A stretch of DNA of 45,642 bases from Tistrella bauzanensis (GTDB lineage Bacteria > Pseudomonadota > Alphaproteobacteria > Tistrellales > Tistrellaceae). The stretch covers positions 1-45,642 of the forward strand of contig NZ_BMDZ01000046.1 in NCBI RefSeq assembly GCF_014636235.1, read 5' to 3'. Every line of letters starts with the position of its first letter. Position 1 is the stretch's first letter. The notes below the pieces were generated by a model. It was not told where the DNA came from. It searched no databases and worked only from the letters and a program-made list of their open reading frames with translations. Below are positions 9,808-16,991 of the stretch, piece by piece. The translations under genes and the position numbers were made by a program.

Positions 9808-10722
9808 TCAGGCAGCGGCCGGCGCCGCCGCAAAGTACGGAGACTGGCCGAAAAACGCGATCAGGAGGCCGGTAAGAACCCGTATCTTCCGGGCGAGGTG
9901 CTGCCCCGGGGGGCGGACGACATAGGCGCCGGCCGGGGGCGGCGGATAGCCGGTCATGATCGGCACCAGCGCGCCGGATGCGACATGGTCATGGGTGAGG
10001 CAGTCGGGCAGATAGGCGACGCCCAGTCCTGCCGTCGCCGCGGCGACGAGCGCCAGACCATTGTCGGCCTTGAACCGCCCTTGCGGGCGAACCGTGATGG
10101 TCTTGCCGCCATCCATGAAGTGCCAGGATTCGGTGCTCTGCATAAGCGCCTCATGGCCGGTAATGTCCTCCGGCGTCTCGGGCGATCCATGTGCCGCGAT
10201 ATAGTCGGGGCTGGCGACGAGCTTGCCATAGACCGGGCCGACGCGCCTTGCGATCAGATTGGAATCCGGCAGATAGCCAACCCGTATCGCACAATCATAG
10301 CCCTCGGCGATCAGGTCGACGAAGCGATCGGTATAGCAGGCCTGGATCTGAAGCCGGGGGTGGCGGCGGGCCATGTCGGCGAGCACGGGTGCGACATGCA
10401 GGGGTCCGAAGGACAGCGGCGCCGCAACCCGCAGGCGGCCGCGAAGGTCGCCGGTGGGCAGGATCGATTCCCTGGCCATGTCGATCTCGGCGCAGACCCG
10501 GGCGGCATGGTCGCGGAAGGTGACACCGGCTTCCGTGAGCGCCGCACCCCGGGTGGTTCGCGCGAGAAGCTGGACGCCAAGTTCCGCTTCAAGCCGGAAA
10601 AGCCTGCGACTGACGATCGATTTGGAGACGCCGAGCCGGAGCGCCGCGGGGGAGATGCCCCCGGCATCGGCGACTTCAACGAATGTGCGCAGCGCGTCGA
10701 TATCCAAGGCGGCGTTCCCCAT
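9808..10722 (-). CDS. LysR-family transcriptional regulator
   Basis: A LysR regulator of 304 residues when started at the ATG at 10722 (MGNAALDIDALRTFVEVAD), which has GAGGAA upstream. A longer frame to 10842 exists but adds 40 residues unlike the family and would eat the promoter region. The helix-turn-helix spans about residues 8-65 (GISPAALRLGVSKSIVSRRL) and is followed by a substrate-binding domain ending in a short alanine-rich tail. It belongs to the CrgA/DmlR-like group by sequence style. It is divergent from the isochorismatase-family gene at 10865, its likely target. Confidence 0.87.
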   Translation of the reverse strand: MGNAALDIDALRTFVEVADAGGISPAALRLGVSKSIVSRRLFRLEAELGVQLLARTTRGAALTEAGVTFRDHAARVCAEIDMARESILPTGDLRGRLRVAAPLSFGPLHVAPVLADMARRHPRLQIQACYTDRFVDLIAEGYDCAIRVGYLPDSNLIARRVGPVYGKLVASPDYIAAHGSPETPEDITGHEALMQSTESWHFMDGGKTITVRPQGRFKADNGLALVAAATAGLGVAYLPDCLTHDHVASGALVPIMTGYPPPPAGAYVVRPPGQHLARKIRVLTGLLIAFFGQSPYFAAAPAAA

Positions 10723-10864
10723 TTCGCGACACAGTTCCTCACGGAGGGAGACTATCGCATCGCTGTCGGGACCAGCAATATCCCGTCCAGACAACGCCGC
10801 TGACGGCGCGTGTCTCTCCCCGAAAAAGCCAGTGCCGCTCACACCGGCAACAAAGGATGTCGTG

Positions 10865-11518
10865 ATGACCTTTCGTAACGGCCTCGCATCGCTTCTTCGT
10901 CCCGAAGACTCGGTGCTCGTCCTGATCGACCATCAACCATTCCAGCTCGCGAACCTGAACAGCCACGATCCGCAGGCTGTGGTGAACAATTCAACGGCCC
11001 TGGCAAAAGCCGCCAAGGCATTTGGTGTCCCCACGATCCTGACCAGCGTGCTCGCCGAACGGGGCGGCCTGATCTTCCCGCAGATCACCGAGGTGTTCCC
11101 CGACCAGGAGGTGATCGACCGGACGTTCATCAACACCTGGGAGGATCAGGCGGTTGTGGATGTGGTCAAGGCGACCGGCCGCAAGCAGCTGATCATCGCC
11201 GGCCTGTGGACCGAGGTCTGCGTGGCGATGCCGGTGATCCATGCGCTGGGCGACGGCTGGGACGTGACGGTGATCACCGATGCCTCGGGCGGCGCCTCGG
11301 TCGAGTCGCACGAGGTCGCGATCCAGCGCATGATCGCGGCCGGCGCGAACATGATGACCTGGCTGGCCCTGGCATCGGAATGGCAGCGCGACTGGGCCCG
11401 CACCGAGCACGCCGCAGAACTGACTGACATCATGAAGCACCATGCCGCCGGCAGCGGCATCGCCTTCCTGTGGGAACAGCAACTTCTGAACACGCCGGTG
11501 CCCGCCACCGCCGGATGA
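10865..11518 (+). CDS. Isochorismatase-family (YcaC-like) hydrolase
   Basis: A 217-residue cysteine hydrolase of the isochorismatase fold. The start is the ATG at 10865 with AAAGGA eight bases upstream. The catalytic Asp lies in VLVLIDHQPF and the nucleophilic Cys in LIIAGLWTEVCVAMP; SGGASVESHEVAIQRMIAAG follows as in YcaC-like proteins. The predicted reaction is hydrolysis of an amide or similar bond in a small molecule; the substrate is unknown. It is divergently paired with a LysR gene across 142 bp, the usual arrangement for an inducible single-enzyme unit. The early codons are slightly less GC-rich than surrounding genes. Confidence 0.87.
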   Translation: MTFRNGLASLLRPEDSVLVLIDHQPFQLANLNSHDPQAVVNNSTALAKAAKAFGVPTILTSVLAERGGLIFPQITEVFPDQEVIDRTFINTWEDQAVVDVVKATGRKQLIIAGLWTEVCVAMPVIHALGDGWDVTVITDASGGASVESHEVAIQRMIAAGANMMTWLALASEWQRDWARTEHAAELTDIMKHHAAGSGIAFLWEQQLLNTPVPATAG

Positions 11519-11744
11519 TCCGAGACGGGGGCGGCGAGGTTCGGGCGATGCGTGGGCCAAGAGTGCCGCGTGCGTTTCGGGCCTCGGCGCCCCGCTCTCG
11601 ATAGGATAGGCGCGGTCGGTGAGGTCAATCTTGAGGGGGCGTGTTGTCGTCGGGGCGAGAACTGTCGCCGTAGCACCGTCTTGACCAACGCCATCACATC
11701 GCTGACATTGATAGCGTCGCAGTCATCCCATGGAGGATGCCATC

Positions 11745-11999
11745 ATGGTCGCTGTCACCATCCGCAACCTTTCCGATGAAGCTCATCGCGCCCTGAAACT
11801 CCGCGCGGCCCGGCACAATCGCAGCACCGAGGCAGAGATGCGCGCCATCCTGGAAGCCGCCACGCGGCCAGAGGGCCGATTGCTGCTGGGCACGGCGTTG
11901 CGAGAGATTGGGCAGAAACACGGCCTTACCAATACCGACATCGAAGCCATTGAACAGACTCTGGATGCGCGTCCTGCCGAGCCGATGACGTTTGATTGA
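11745..11999 (+). CDS. FitA-like ribbon-helix-helix antitoxin
   Basis: An 84-residue antitoxin. The N-terminal ribbon-helix-helix (VAVTIRNLSDEAHRALKLRA, then RHNRSTEAEMRAILEAA) binds DNA, and the C-terminal part (RPAEPMTFD at the end) should bind the toxin. I start it at the ATG at 11745 because GGAGG lies eight bases upstream; an in-frame ATG at 11730 overlaps that site. Its TGA at 11999 is 13 bases before the toxin ATG, so the two are cotranscribed. The pair should autoregulate through RHH binding to its promoter, which lies in the 226 bp upstream and contains a TTGACC box at 11681-11686. Confidence 0.88.
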   Translation: MVAVTIRNLSDEAHRALKLRAARHNRSTEAEMRAILEAATRPEGRLLLGTALREIGQKHGLTNTDIEAIEQTLDARPAEPMTFD

Positions 12000-12012
12000 C
12001 CGGACGCGTCGA

Positions 12013-12435
12013 ATGATCCTGCTCGATACCAATGTCGTCTCGGAAGCGATGACGCGCGAACCGCATCCGCGGGTGCGTGCATGGCTCGATGCTCAGTCGG
12101 CCGAGACCTTGTTCCTGTCAAGCATCACCGTCGCCGAACTTCTGTTCGGCATTGGCGCCTTGCCGGCCGGAAAGCGCAAGAATGCGCTGGCCGCTGCGGT
12201 CGACGATGTGTTGGACGTGTTTGCCGACCGCATCCTGCCATTCGATACCCCGGCGGCGCGACACTATGCCGAGTTCGCCATCAAGGCGCGCGCAGAGGGG
12301 AAAGGCTTCCCGACACCCGACGGCTACATCGCCGCGATCGCCGGCGCGCACGGATTTGCCGTGGCATCGCGCGACACGAGCGCGTTCAATGCCGCAGGCT
12401 TGACGGTGATCGATCCGTGGACCGCAACGCGCTGA
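12013..12435 (+). CDS. FitB/VapC-like PIN-domain toxin
   Basis: A 140-residue PIN-domain ribonuclease. The four acidic metal ligands are visible: D5 (ILLDTN), E42 (TVAELLFG), D103 (TPDGYIAAIA) and D121 (ASRDTSAF). It follows the FitA-like antitoxin. A TTG at 11992 would overlap the antitoxin stop, but the ATG at 12013 gives the canonical N-terminus MILLDTNVVSE. Family members cleave tRNA or rRNA when the antitoxin is degraded. All active-site residues are intact, so the module looks functional. Confidence 0.9.
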   Translation: MILLDTNVVSEAMTREPHPRVRAWLDAQSAETLFLSSITVAELLFGIGALPAGKRKNALAAAVDDVLDVFADRILPFDTPAARHYAEFAIKARAEGKGFPTPDGYIAAIAGAHGFAVASRDTSAFNAAGLTVIDPWTATR

Positions 12436-12615
12436 CAGGCCGTCTGCGAAGACTCACCCGGCGGTTCTTGATCCGGCCCAGATCCGGTGTCCGGCCAACT
12501 CCCTTTCCTCGCGCTGATCCCTGGGCCGACCGGGGGCGATCGTGTCCCGCGTGGTGGTGTATGAGCACTGGCGCGGGGCAGACTTGGAGGGTGTCGATCG
12601 GACCAGCCGGCCGGG

Positions 12616-12774
12616 TCATGACGAGGGTGCCGCCAGCCGCTGGCGCAACATCTGGCGGCGGCGGGCCATGTGCGCCTCGACCTCGTCATGGGGGATAGAC
12701 GGACGGGGGTCGGCCAGGGCTTCCTGAACGCGGGCGCGGAACCAGGCATCGTGGCTGGGCTGGTCGGTCACCAT
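12616..12774 (-). CDS. StbD/PaaA2-like stability determinant (antitoxin)
   Basis: A 52-residue protein starting at the ATG at 12774, with AAGGAAG just upstream. The core HDAWFRARVQEALADPRPSI followed by PHDEVEAHM is the hallmark of the small stability-determinant antitoxins that partner ParE/RelE toxins. It overlaps the end of the preceding CopG-type gene by 7 bp (ATGGTGA), so the two should be translated together. No toxin follows: the 180 bp downstream, up to the fitB stop, hold no recognisable ParE/RelE sequence on this strand. It is either an orphan antitoxin or the remnant of a decayed module. Confidence 0.72.
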   Translation of the reverse strand: MVTDQPSHDAWFRARVQEALADPRPSIPHDEVEAHMARRRQMLRQRLAAPSS

Positions 12775-13100
12775 TCGGCTTCCTTCTGGCGGTGGGGCGA
12801 AGACGACCGGTCGCATTCGGCCGTGGACGTGGGCGGCGGCGCGGGCTTCTCATCATCGGTGCCCCAGCTTTCAAGCCAAGTTTCGACATCGGCGGCGGTG
12901 GCGTGCAGGCCGGTGGTCTGATGCTCGTCCCACGCCGCGAGCGTGTCGCGGCGCAGCACCTCGCGCCGTTCCTCGCGCTCGACATATTGCGCGATCGCCT
13001 CGCGCATGATCCAGTGCGCGCTGCGCCGGCGGGCCTGGGCCAGATGCTGCACACGCCCTTTCAACTCGGCATCGAGCTTGACGGATGTGGCGGTCACCAT
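12768..13100 (-). CDS. CopG-family ribbon-helix-helix protein (antitoxin-like)
   Basis: A 110-residue protein. The RHH domain spans about residues 4-45 (TATSVKLDAELKGRVQHLAQ, then HWIMREAIAQYVEREERREV), followed by the helical stretch LHATAADVETWLESWGTDDE that in relatives binds a ParE toxin. GGAGG lies eight bases before the ATG at 13100. Relatives normally end shortly after WLESWGTD, with the parE gene next. Here the reading frame runs on for about 25 atypical residues (PPPTSTAECDRSSSPHRQKE) and then overlaps a second antitoxin gene. That points to a deletion that removed the toxin and joined two antitoxins. Confidence 0.8.
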   Translation of the reverse strand: MVTATSVKLDAELKGRVQHLAQARRRSAHWIMREAIAQYVEREERREVLRRDTLAAWDEHQTTGLHATAADVETWLESWGTDDEKPAPPPTSTAECDRSSSPHRQKEAEW

Positions 13101-13309
13101 ATCGGTGCCTCCGTGGCGGACGGTATGACCTTTTACGATTATAGACCGTTCCCGGCCAGCCGCAGAGCGGTGAATGCATGGGCCTCGATGGCGGCGTGGG
13201 GCGCGCGGATCGTGCCTGTTCCCGAGCCGGGAACTGTTGTATCCATCCAGCGTCTGGAGCGTGATGTCAGGGGGCCGCCAGCCGGACGTTTAGGGGAGCT
13301 GGACCGCGC

Positions 13310-14128
13310 ATGGCCGAGGATGAGGCACAGGATCTGACCCGGATCGCGGCAGCCCGCCCCGCCCCGGCGTCCGGCATACCCACGGCGCCCAGAATGCCGG
13401 AGATTCCGCGCTATCTTCAGGTGTTTCAGGATCTGCGGGCGCGGATTTCCGGCGGCCGTTATCCGGTGGGCAGCATGATGCCGACCGAGGCGGAACTGTG
13501 CGCGGAATTTGCCGTCAGCCGCCATACCGTGCGCGAGGCCCTGCGCCGGCTGGTGGATCAGGGCTATGTCGAGCGCCGCCAGGGATCGGGCACCCATGTG
13601 CTGTCGGCCGAGGGCGGATCGCTGTTCACCCAGTCGATGCGGTCGCTGTCGGAACTGTTCCAGTATGCGCTCGACACCGATTTCGCCATCACCGCCATGG
13701 TCATGACCGCGGTCGACGCGCCCACCGCCCGGCTGATCGGCGCCGAGCCCGGCTCGTCATGGCTGGCGCTTCACGGCATCCGCAGCACCCGGGACGACGG
13801 CGTGCCGATCAGCCATACGGTGGTGTATGTCCACGAACGGTTCGGCTGGCTGCGCGATGACTTCCCAAGCTGCCACGGCCCATTCTATGCGCTGATCGAA
13901 CAACGCGCCCAGGTGACGGTGATGGAGACGCTGCAGACCATCACCGCCCTGCCGATGCCCGATGCCAGCCGCCAAGTGTTCGGCGACCAGACCCCCGGCG
14001 CCCATGTGCTGCGGGTGGTGCGGCGCTATCTGGACCGGCACGGCAGCACCCTGACCGCATCGATCAACGACCATCCGGCCGACCGCTTCACCTATACCAT
14101 GCGCATCAAACGCGACGGTGAGCGCTGA
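13310..14128 (+). CDS. GntR-family (UTRA) transcriptional regulator
   Basis: A 272-residue regulator. The GntR winged helix spans about residues 35-100 (PRYLQVFQDLRARISGGRYP, EAELCAEFAVSRHTVREALR, YVERRQGSGTHV). A UTRA ligand-binding domain covers the rest, with the final strand PADRFTYTMRIKR typical of HutC-like members. The first about 30 residues are a Pro/Ala-rich leader. No obvious target operon adjoins: the next plus-strand gene is a ParD-like protein 105 bp downstream with its own promoter, and the minus-strand antitoxin pair is divergent across about 210 bp. Confidence 0.87.
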   Translation: MAEDEAQDLTRIAAARPAPASGIPTAPRMPEIPRYLQVFQDLRARISGGRYPVGSMMPTEAELCAEFAVSRHTVREALRRLVDQGYVERRQGSGTHVLSAEGGSLFTQSMRSLSELFQYALDTDFAITAMVMTAVDAPTARLIGAEPGSSWLALHGIRSTRDDGVPISHTVVYVHERFGWLRDDFPSCHGPFYALIEQRAQVTVMETLQTITALPMPDASRQVFGDQTPGAHVLRVVRRYLDRHGSTLTASINDHPADRFTYTMRIKRDGER

Positions 14129-14172
14129 CGCCGCCCGCCGCCCCGACCGAGGGCGCTTCCGGCGATGCCGCA

Positions 14173-14210
14173 TTGACGAAGAATATACGAACCATATACG
14201 ATCCGTATTC
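14173..14210 (+). promoter_or_regulatory. Promoter with tandem operator for parD-like/map
   Basis: A TTGACG box (14173-14178) is followed after 16 bp by TATACG (14195-14200). ATACGA occurs at 14185-14190 and again at 14196-14201, exactly 11 bp apart, and an inverted CGTAT lies at 14204-14208. Short sites repeated each helical turn over the -10 region are what ribbon-helix-helix repressors bind, so autoregulation by the downstream ParD-like protein is likely. Confidence 0.6.
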
Positions 14211-14233
14211 TCGCACCCCACGCCGAGGATATG

Positions 14234-14440
14234 ATGGGTCTGGTGAAAATCGACGACGACCTCCACGAGGAAGCCCGGCGGGCCAGCACGGTCATGTGCC
14301 GGTCGATCAACGCCCAGGCCGAGTTCTGGATGAAGATCGGCATGCTTGCCGAGGCGAACCCGACATTGTCGTTCAACGACATCGTGACGATGCGGCTGAA
14401 ATCGGCGCAGGTCACGGCGGCCGATCAGGCGGTTGCCTGA
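14234..14440 (+). CDS. ParD-like antitoxin-family protein
   Basis: A 68-residue protein of the ParD-like family. The N-terminus MGLVKIDDDLHEEARRAS forms the strand and first helix of an RHH-type fold, followed by MCRSINAQAEFWMKIGMLAE and NPTLSFNDIV, which are characteristic of this family. Of the two adjacent ATGs (14231, 14234) the second has the better distance from GAGGA (14225-14229). The stop is one base before the ATG of a methionine aminopeptidase gene, implying tight translational coupling. Instead of a ParE toxin, the partner is therefore an aminopeptidase. The family name implies an antitoxin role, but none is proven by this sequence. Confidence 0.82.
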   Translation: MGLVKIDDDLHEEARRASTVMCRSINAQAEFWMKIGMLAEANPTLSFNDIVTMRLKSAQVTAADQAVA

Positions 14441-14441
14441 G

Positions 14442-15200
14442 ATGGTGAAGACCGCTGACGAGCTGGCACTGATGCGGACATCCGGAAAACTGCTGGCCTC
14501 GGTTTTCGAGATGCTGGATCGGCAGGATCTGGCCGGCCGCTCGACGATGCAGATCAATGATCTGGTCGAGCGATTCATCACCGTGGATCTGGCGGCGCGA
14601 CCGGCGAGCAAGGGCCAGTACGGCTTCAAATATGTTTTGAACTGCTCGATCAACCATGTCGTCTGCCACGGCGTGCCTGACCCGGAGGAGATCATCCGCG
14701 ACGGCGACATCATCAATCTGGACATCACGCTGGAAAAGAACGGCTTCATCGCCGATTCGAGCAAGACCTATGTGGTCGGCGCGGCACCGCCAGCCGCCCG
14801 CCGGCTGGTTCGGGTCGCCCGGGAGGCGATGTGGAAAGGCATCGAACAGGTGCGCCCCGGCGCGCATCTGGGTGATATCGGCCACGCGATCGAACGCCAC
14901 GCCAGACGGAACGGCTATTCGGTGGTGCGGGACTATTGCGGGCACGGCATCGGCCGCGAGATGCACGAGGAGCCCCAGGTGCTGAATTTCGGCCGGCCGG
15001 GCACGGGGCTGCCTTTGGTGGAAGGCATGGTGTTCACCATCGAGCCGATGGTCAACCAGGGCAGCCGCAGGGTTGCGACCGAAGCCGATGGCTGGACGGT
15101 GGTCACCCGCGACCGGAAACTCTCAGCGCAGTTCGAGCACACGGTCGCCGTGACCCGCGACGGCGTCGAGGTGCTGACCTTACGCGGCGATGGCACCTGA
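14442..15200 (+). CDS. map: Type I methionine aminopeptidase
   Basis: A 252-residue metalloaminopeptidase that removes the initiator Met from nascent proteins. The dinuclear metal ligands are all present: D94 (NLDIT), D105 (ADSSKTY), H168 (CGHGIGREMH), E201 (FTIEPM) and E232 (FEHT), and the substrate His is H76 (CHGVPD). The start is the ATG at 14442, one base after the ParD-like stop; a TTG at 14433 would overlap it. There is no N-terminal zinc-finger extension. Bacteria usually carry a housekeeping map next to rpsB or the secY/infA region; this isolated copy beside a ParD-like gene is probably an accessory paralogue. Whether a second map exists cannot be seen here. Confidence 0.93.
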   Translation: MVKTADELALMRTSGKLLASVFEMLDRQDLAGRSTMQINDLVERFITVDLAARPASKGQYGFKYVLNCSINHVVCHGVPDPEEIIRDGDIINLDITLEKNGFIADSSKTYVVGAAPPAARRLVRVAREAMWKGIEQVRPGAHLGDIGHAIERHARRNGYSVVRDYCGHGIGREMHEEPQVLNFGRPGTGLPLVEGMVFTIEPMVNQGSRRVATEADGWTVVTRDRKLSAQFEHTVAVTRDGVEVLTLRGDGT

Positions 15201-15220
15201 CGTCGCGCGCCGCCGCGCGA

Positions 15221-15640
15221 TCAATGCCGTGGCGGATGCGCCGGGTCGTCGCTCCAGGCGGTGTTGCCATGTTCGGGGGTGAGGAACAGGATCTCGACAT
15301 CCTCGTGGATCTCGGCGCCATGGGTGTGGCCGCGCGGGATCAACAACAGGTCACCGGCTGCGAGCGGCACGGTCTCGGTCGTGCCATCAGGCGCGTGCAC
15401 GGTGAAGACAAGCCGGCCGGCCAGGATAAGAAGCAGTTCGTCGCCGCCGTCATGGCGTTCGAAGAAGCCGGTGGTGGAGCCGGCGGGAATGCGGATCACG
15501 CCCAGCATATGACGCTGCGGCCCGCCCCCCATCCCCAGATGGCCAAGGATGTGGGGGCGCCGCTGGCCATCGGGCGGAGTCGGATCACAGGATGACGCAT
15601 CGAGCGCGGCACGGGCGGCGGCAAGCGAGATGGCCGGCAT
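15221..15640 (-). CDS. Cupin-domain protein
   Basis: A 139-residue single-cupin protein. The two cupin motifs are visible: ERHDGGDELLLILAGRLVF (motif 1, with a HxxxxE-like arrangement) and LIPRGHTHGAEIHEDVEILF (motif 2, with the metal-ligand His). It is a small cytoplasmic metal-binding or sugar/amino-acid-derivative-binding protein; the reaction is unknown. It is divergent from a TetR gene across 100 bp, which suggests that the TetR protein represses it, and it converges on map with 20 bp between stops. Confidence 0.82.
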   Translation of the reverse strand: MPAISLAAARAALDASSCDPTPPDGQRRPHILGHLGMGGGPQRHMLGVIRIPAGSTTGFFERHDGGDELLLILAGRLVFTVHAPDGTTETVPLAAGDLLLIPRGHTHGAEIHEDVEILFLTPEHGNTAWSDDPAHPPRH

Positions 15641-15740
15641 GGCTTGGGGGGCTCCCTGATCCTGTGGTGAAGACCGGTGACAAGCCTGCCATGCCGGGGC
15701 CAGACTGGGCTATTCGCGTTTCGAACAGGGCCGCCCACCG

Positions 15741-16346
15741 ATGCCGACATCGCCCCGAACCCGCCGCAGACAGCCACGCCAGGCCCGTTCCCGCGCGACG
15801 GTCGACTGTCTGGTGACGGCGACCTTTCAGATTCTGGACCGGCTGGCCGCCGAGGGCCGGCCGGCATCGGAGGCGACCACCACCCTGATTGCCGCGCGCG
15901 CCGGGGTGAGCATCGGCACGCTGTATCAGTATTTTCCCGACCGCGCGGCGCTGATCGCCGCGGTGATCGACCGGGAATGCGATCGCCTTCTGGCGGATGT
16001 GGATGGTGTGCTGTCGGGCGACGGGGCGGCGGAGCCTGACCGGCTGATCGAGCATCTGGCCGGCCGCCTGATCAACCCCGGCCGGCTGGCCCCTGCCCTG
16101 CACCGGATGCTGGCCGCCGAGACGGCACGCCCCGGGATGGCCACCCGCGCCCGCGCAACCGGCATCGCGCTGGACGCACGATTGCAGGCGCTGGCGACCG
16201 CCCGTGGCCTGCCGCCCGATCGTTCCGCCATCGCCGGCCGCACCGCCCGGCTGCTGTTCCAGGCCCTGGCCCATCAGGATGTGCTGCCGCCGGCCGCGGC
16301 ATCCGATCAGGCGGTTCGACTGGTGCGGGTGACCTTGACTGGATGA
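15741..16346 (+). CDS. TetR-family transcriptional regulator
   Basis: A 201-residue TetR regulator. The N-terminus is basic (RTRRRQPRQARSRATVDCLV). The helix-turn-helix ends in the diagnostic AARAGVSIGTLYQYFPDRAA (about residues 50-70). The C-terminal ligand domain is helical and Ala-rich. The basic PRQARSRATV leader is common in TetR proteins that control small efflux or catabolic units. The divergent cupin gene is the closest candidate target. No terminator-like hairpin with a T-run follows it. Confidence 0.88.
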   Translation: MPTSPRTRRRQPRQARSRATVDCLVTATFQILDRLAAEGRPASEATTTLIAARAGVSIGTLYQYFPDRAALIAAVIDRECDRLLADVDGVLSGDGAAEPDRLIEHLAGRLINPGRLAPALHRMLAAETARPGMATRARATGIALDARLQALATARGLPPDRSAIAGRTARLLFQALAHQDVLPPAAASDQAVRLVRVTLTG

Positions 16347-16718
16347 CGTGAGGGGCTGGATGCCGTGAGGGGCTGGGCGGGGTGCGGCGCGGGAGGACGT
16401 TGTCGGATCGGATGCCGGCGCGATCAGCGGATCCGGCCGTCATGCGACACGCCGCGCTGATCCGGGACGGCGACGTTGCTGGCGGTCGCCATGTGGTCGA
16501 GCAGCCCGGTTCCGGCATCGAGATGACGTCGTGCAGTCCTTCCAGCGTGCCGCGCCGGCGCTCAGCCCGCTTCAGGACGCGTTTCGGATTCTCGCCAATG
16601 GCCGTCAGCGGCGGCGTGTCGACGCCACAATCCCCATCGTAAGTCCGGCCGCAGCGATACCCGGCCGCATCGGCATCGCCGTCATGCCCCGTGCATCGGG
16701 CCGCATGCCGAATTGCCG

Positions 16719-16785
16719 TTGACATCACTCCCCAATAAAATAAGCTGCTCATTAGGGAGCACATACGTCCGTTATAATAGACATT
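16719..16785 (+). promoter_or_regulatory. Promoter and operator-like dyad of the ABC operon
   Basis: This AT-rich island contains TTGACA at 16719-16724 and a perfect TATAAT at 16773-16778. An inverted repeat lies between them: CTCCCCAAT at 16728-16736 against ATTAGGGAG at 16751-16759, 8 of 9 positions paired with a 14-base spacer. The TTGACA and TATAAT are too far apart to be one promoter, so the TATAAT probably works with a weak -35 near 16750, overlapping the right arm. A regulator bound to the dyad would then control the operon. Confidence 0.55.
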
Positions 16786-16873
16786 CACGCCGGCTACGCG
16801 GGGATGACGAGACTGGGGAGCAGGATCGTCATGCGCGCGGTCACGACCTGTATGCGGCAGCCGCTGAAGATGT

Positions 16874-16903
16874 ATCCGCAGCATGGGCCATCCGCAGCAT
16901 GGG
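16874..16903 (+). repeat. 14-bp direct repeat, two copies 16 bp apart
   Basis: ATCCGCAGCATGGG occurs at 16874-16887 and 16890-16903 in the leader of the ABC operon. It may be a chance slippage duplication or a leader element; no function is evident. Confidence 0.6.
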
Positions 16904-16991
16904 GCATGCGTGACGATGTGCGTGAAGAACCGGTCTGGCCACCATCCCATCAGGTCAGCCGCGCAAGTGGCCCACAGAGGAGGCATTGAAC

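Larger units (their letters stand above)
16347..16991. other. Intergenic region upstream of the peptide-type ABC operon
   Basis: About 645 bp without a supported gene. The first 370 bp are GC-rich with only short, unconvincing frames on both strands and may be a decayed gene that I cannot identify. From about 16719 the sequence turns AT-rich and carries promoter elements and an inverted repeat. A 14-bp direct repeat lies at 16874-16903. The last 20 bp hold the AGGAGG ribosome-binding site (16978-16983) of the binding-protein gene. Confidence 0.6.

Noticed and set aside
10723-10842. Longer start for the LysR gene, adding 40 residues
   Set aside because: The added residues do not resemble the family, and they would cover the promoter region shared with the divergent hydrolase. 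The ATG at 10722 has GAGGAA upstream and gives a standard N-terminus.
10373-11518. A 381-residue reading that would fuse extra N-terminal sequence to the isochorismatase-family protein
   Set aside because: The first 164 residues are antisense to the LysR gene and unlike any domain. The ATG at 10865 has a proper ribosome-binding site and gives the normal family length.
12386-12619. Minus-strand frame that might be the missing toxin after the antitoxin pair
   Set aside because: Its Arg/Ser/Pro-rich sequence shows no ParE/RelE strands or conserved residues, and it runs into the fitB gene on the other strand.
15203-15222. GC-only hairpin between map and the cupin gene as a terminator
   Set aside because: The arms are short and simple-sequence, and no T-run follows on either strand.
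16382-16722. Short plus-strand frames in the region before the transporter operon
   Set aside because: They have no start signals or recognisable sequence and do not agree between frames; the region was left as intergenic.
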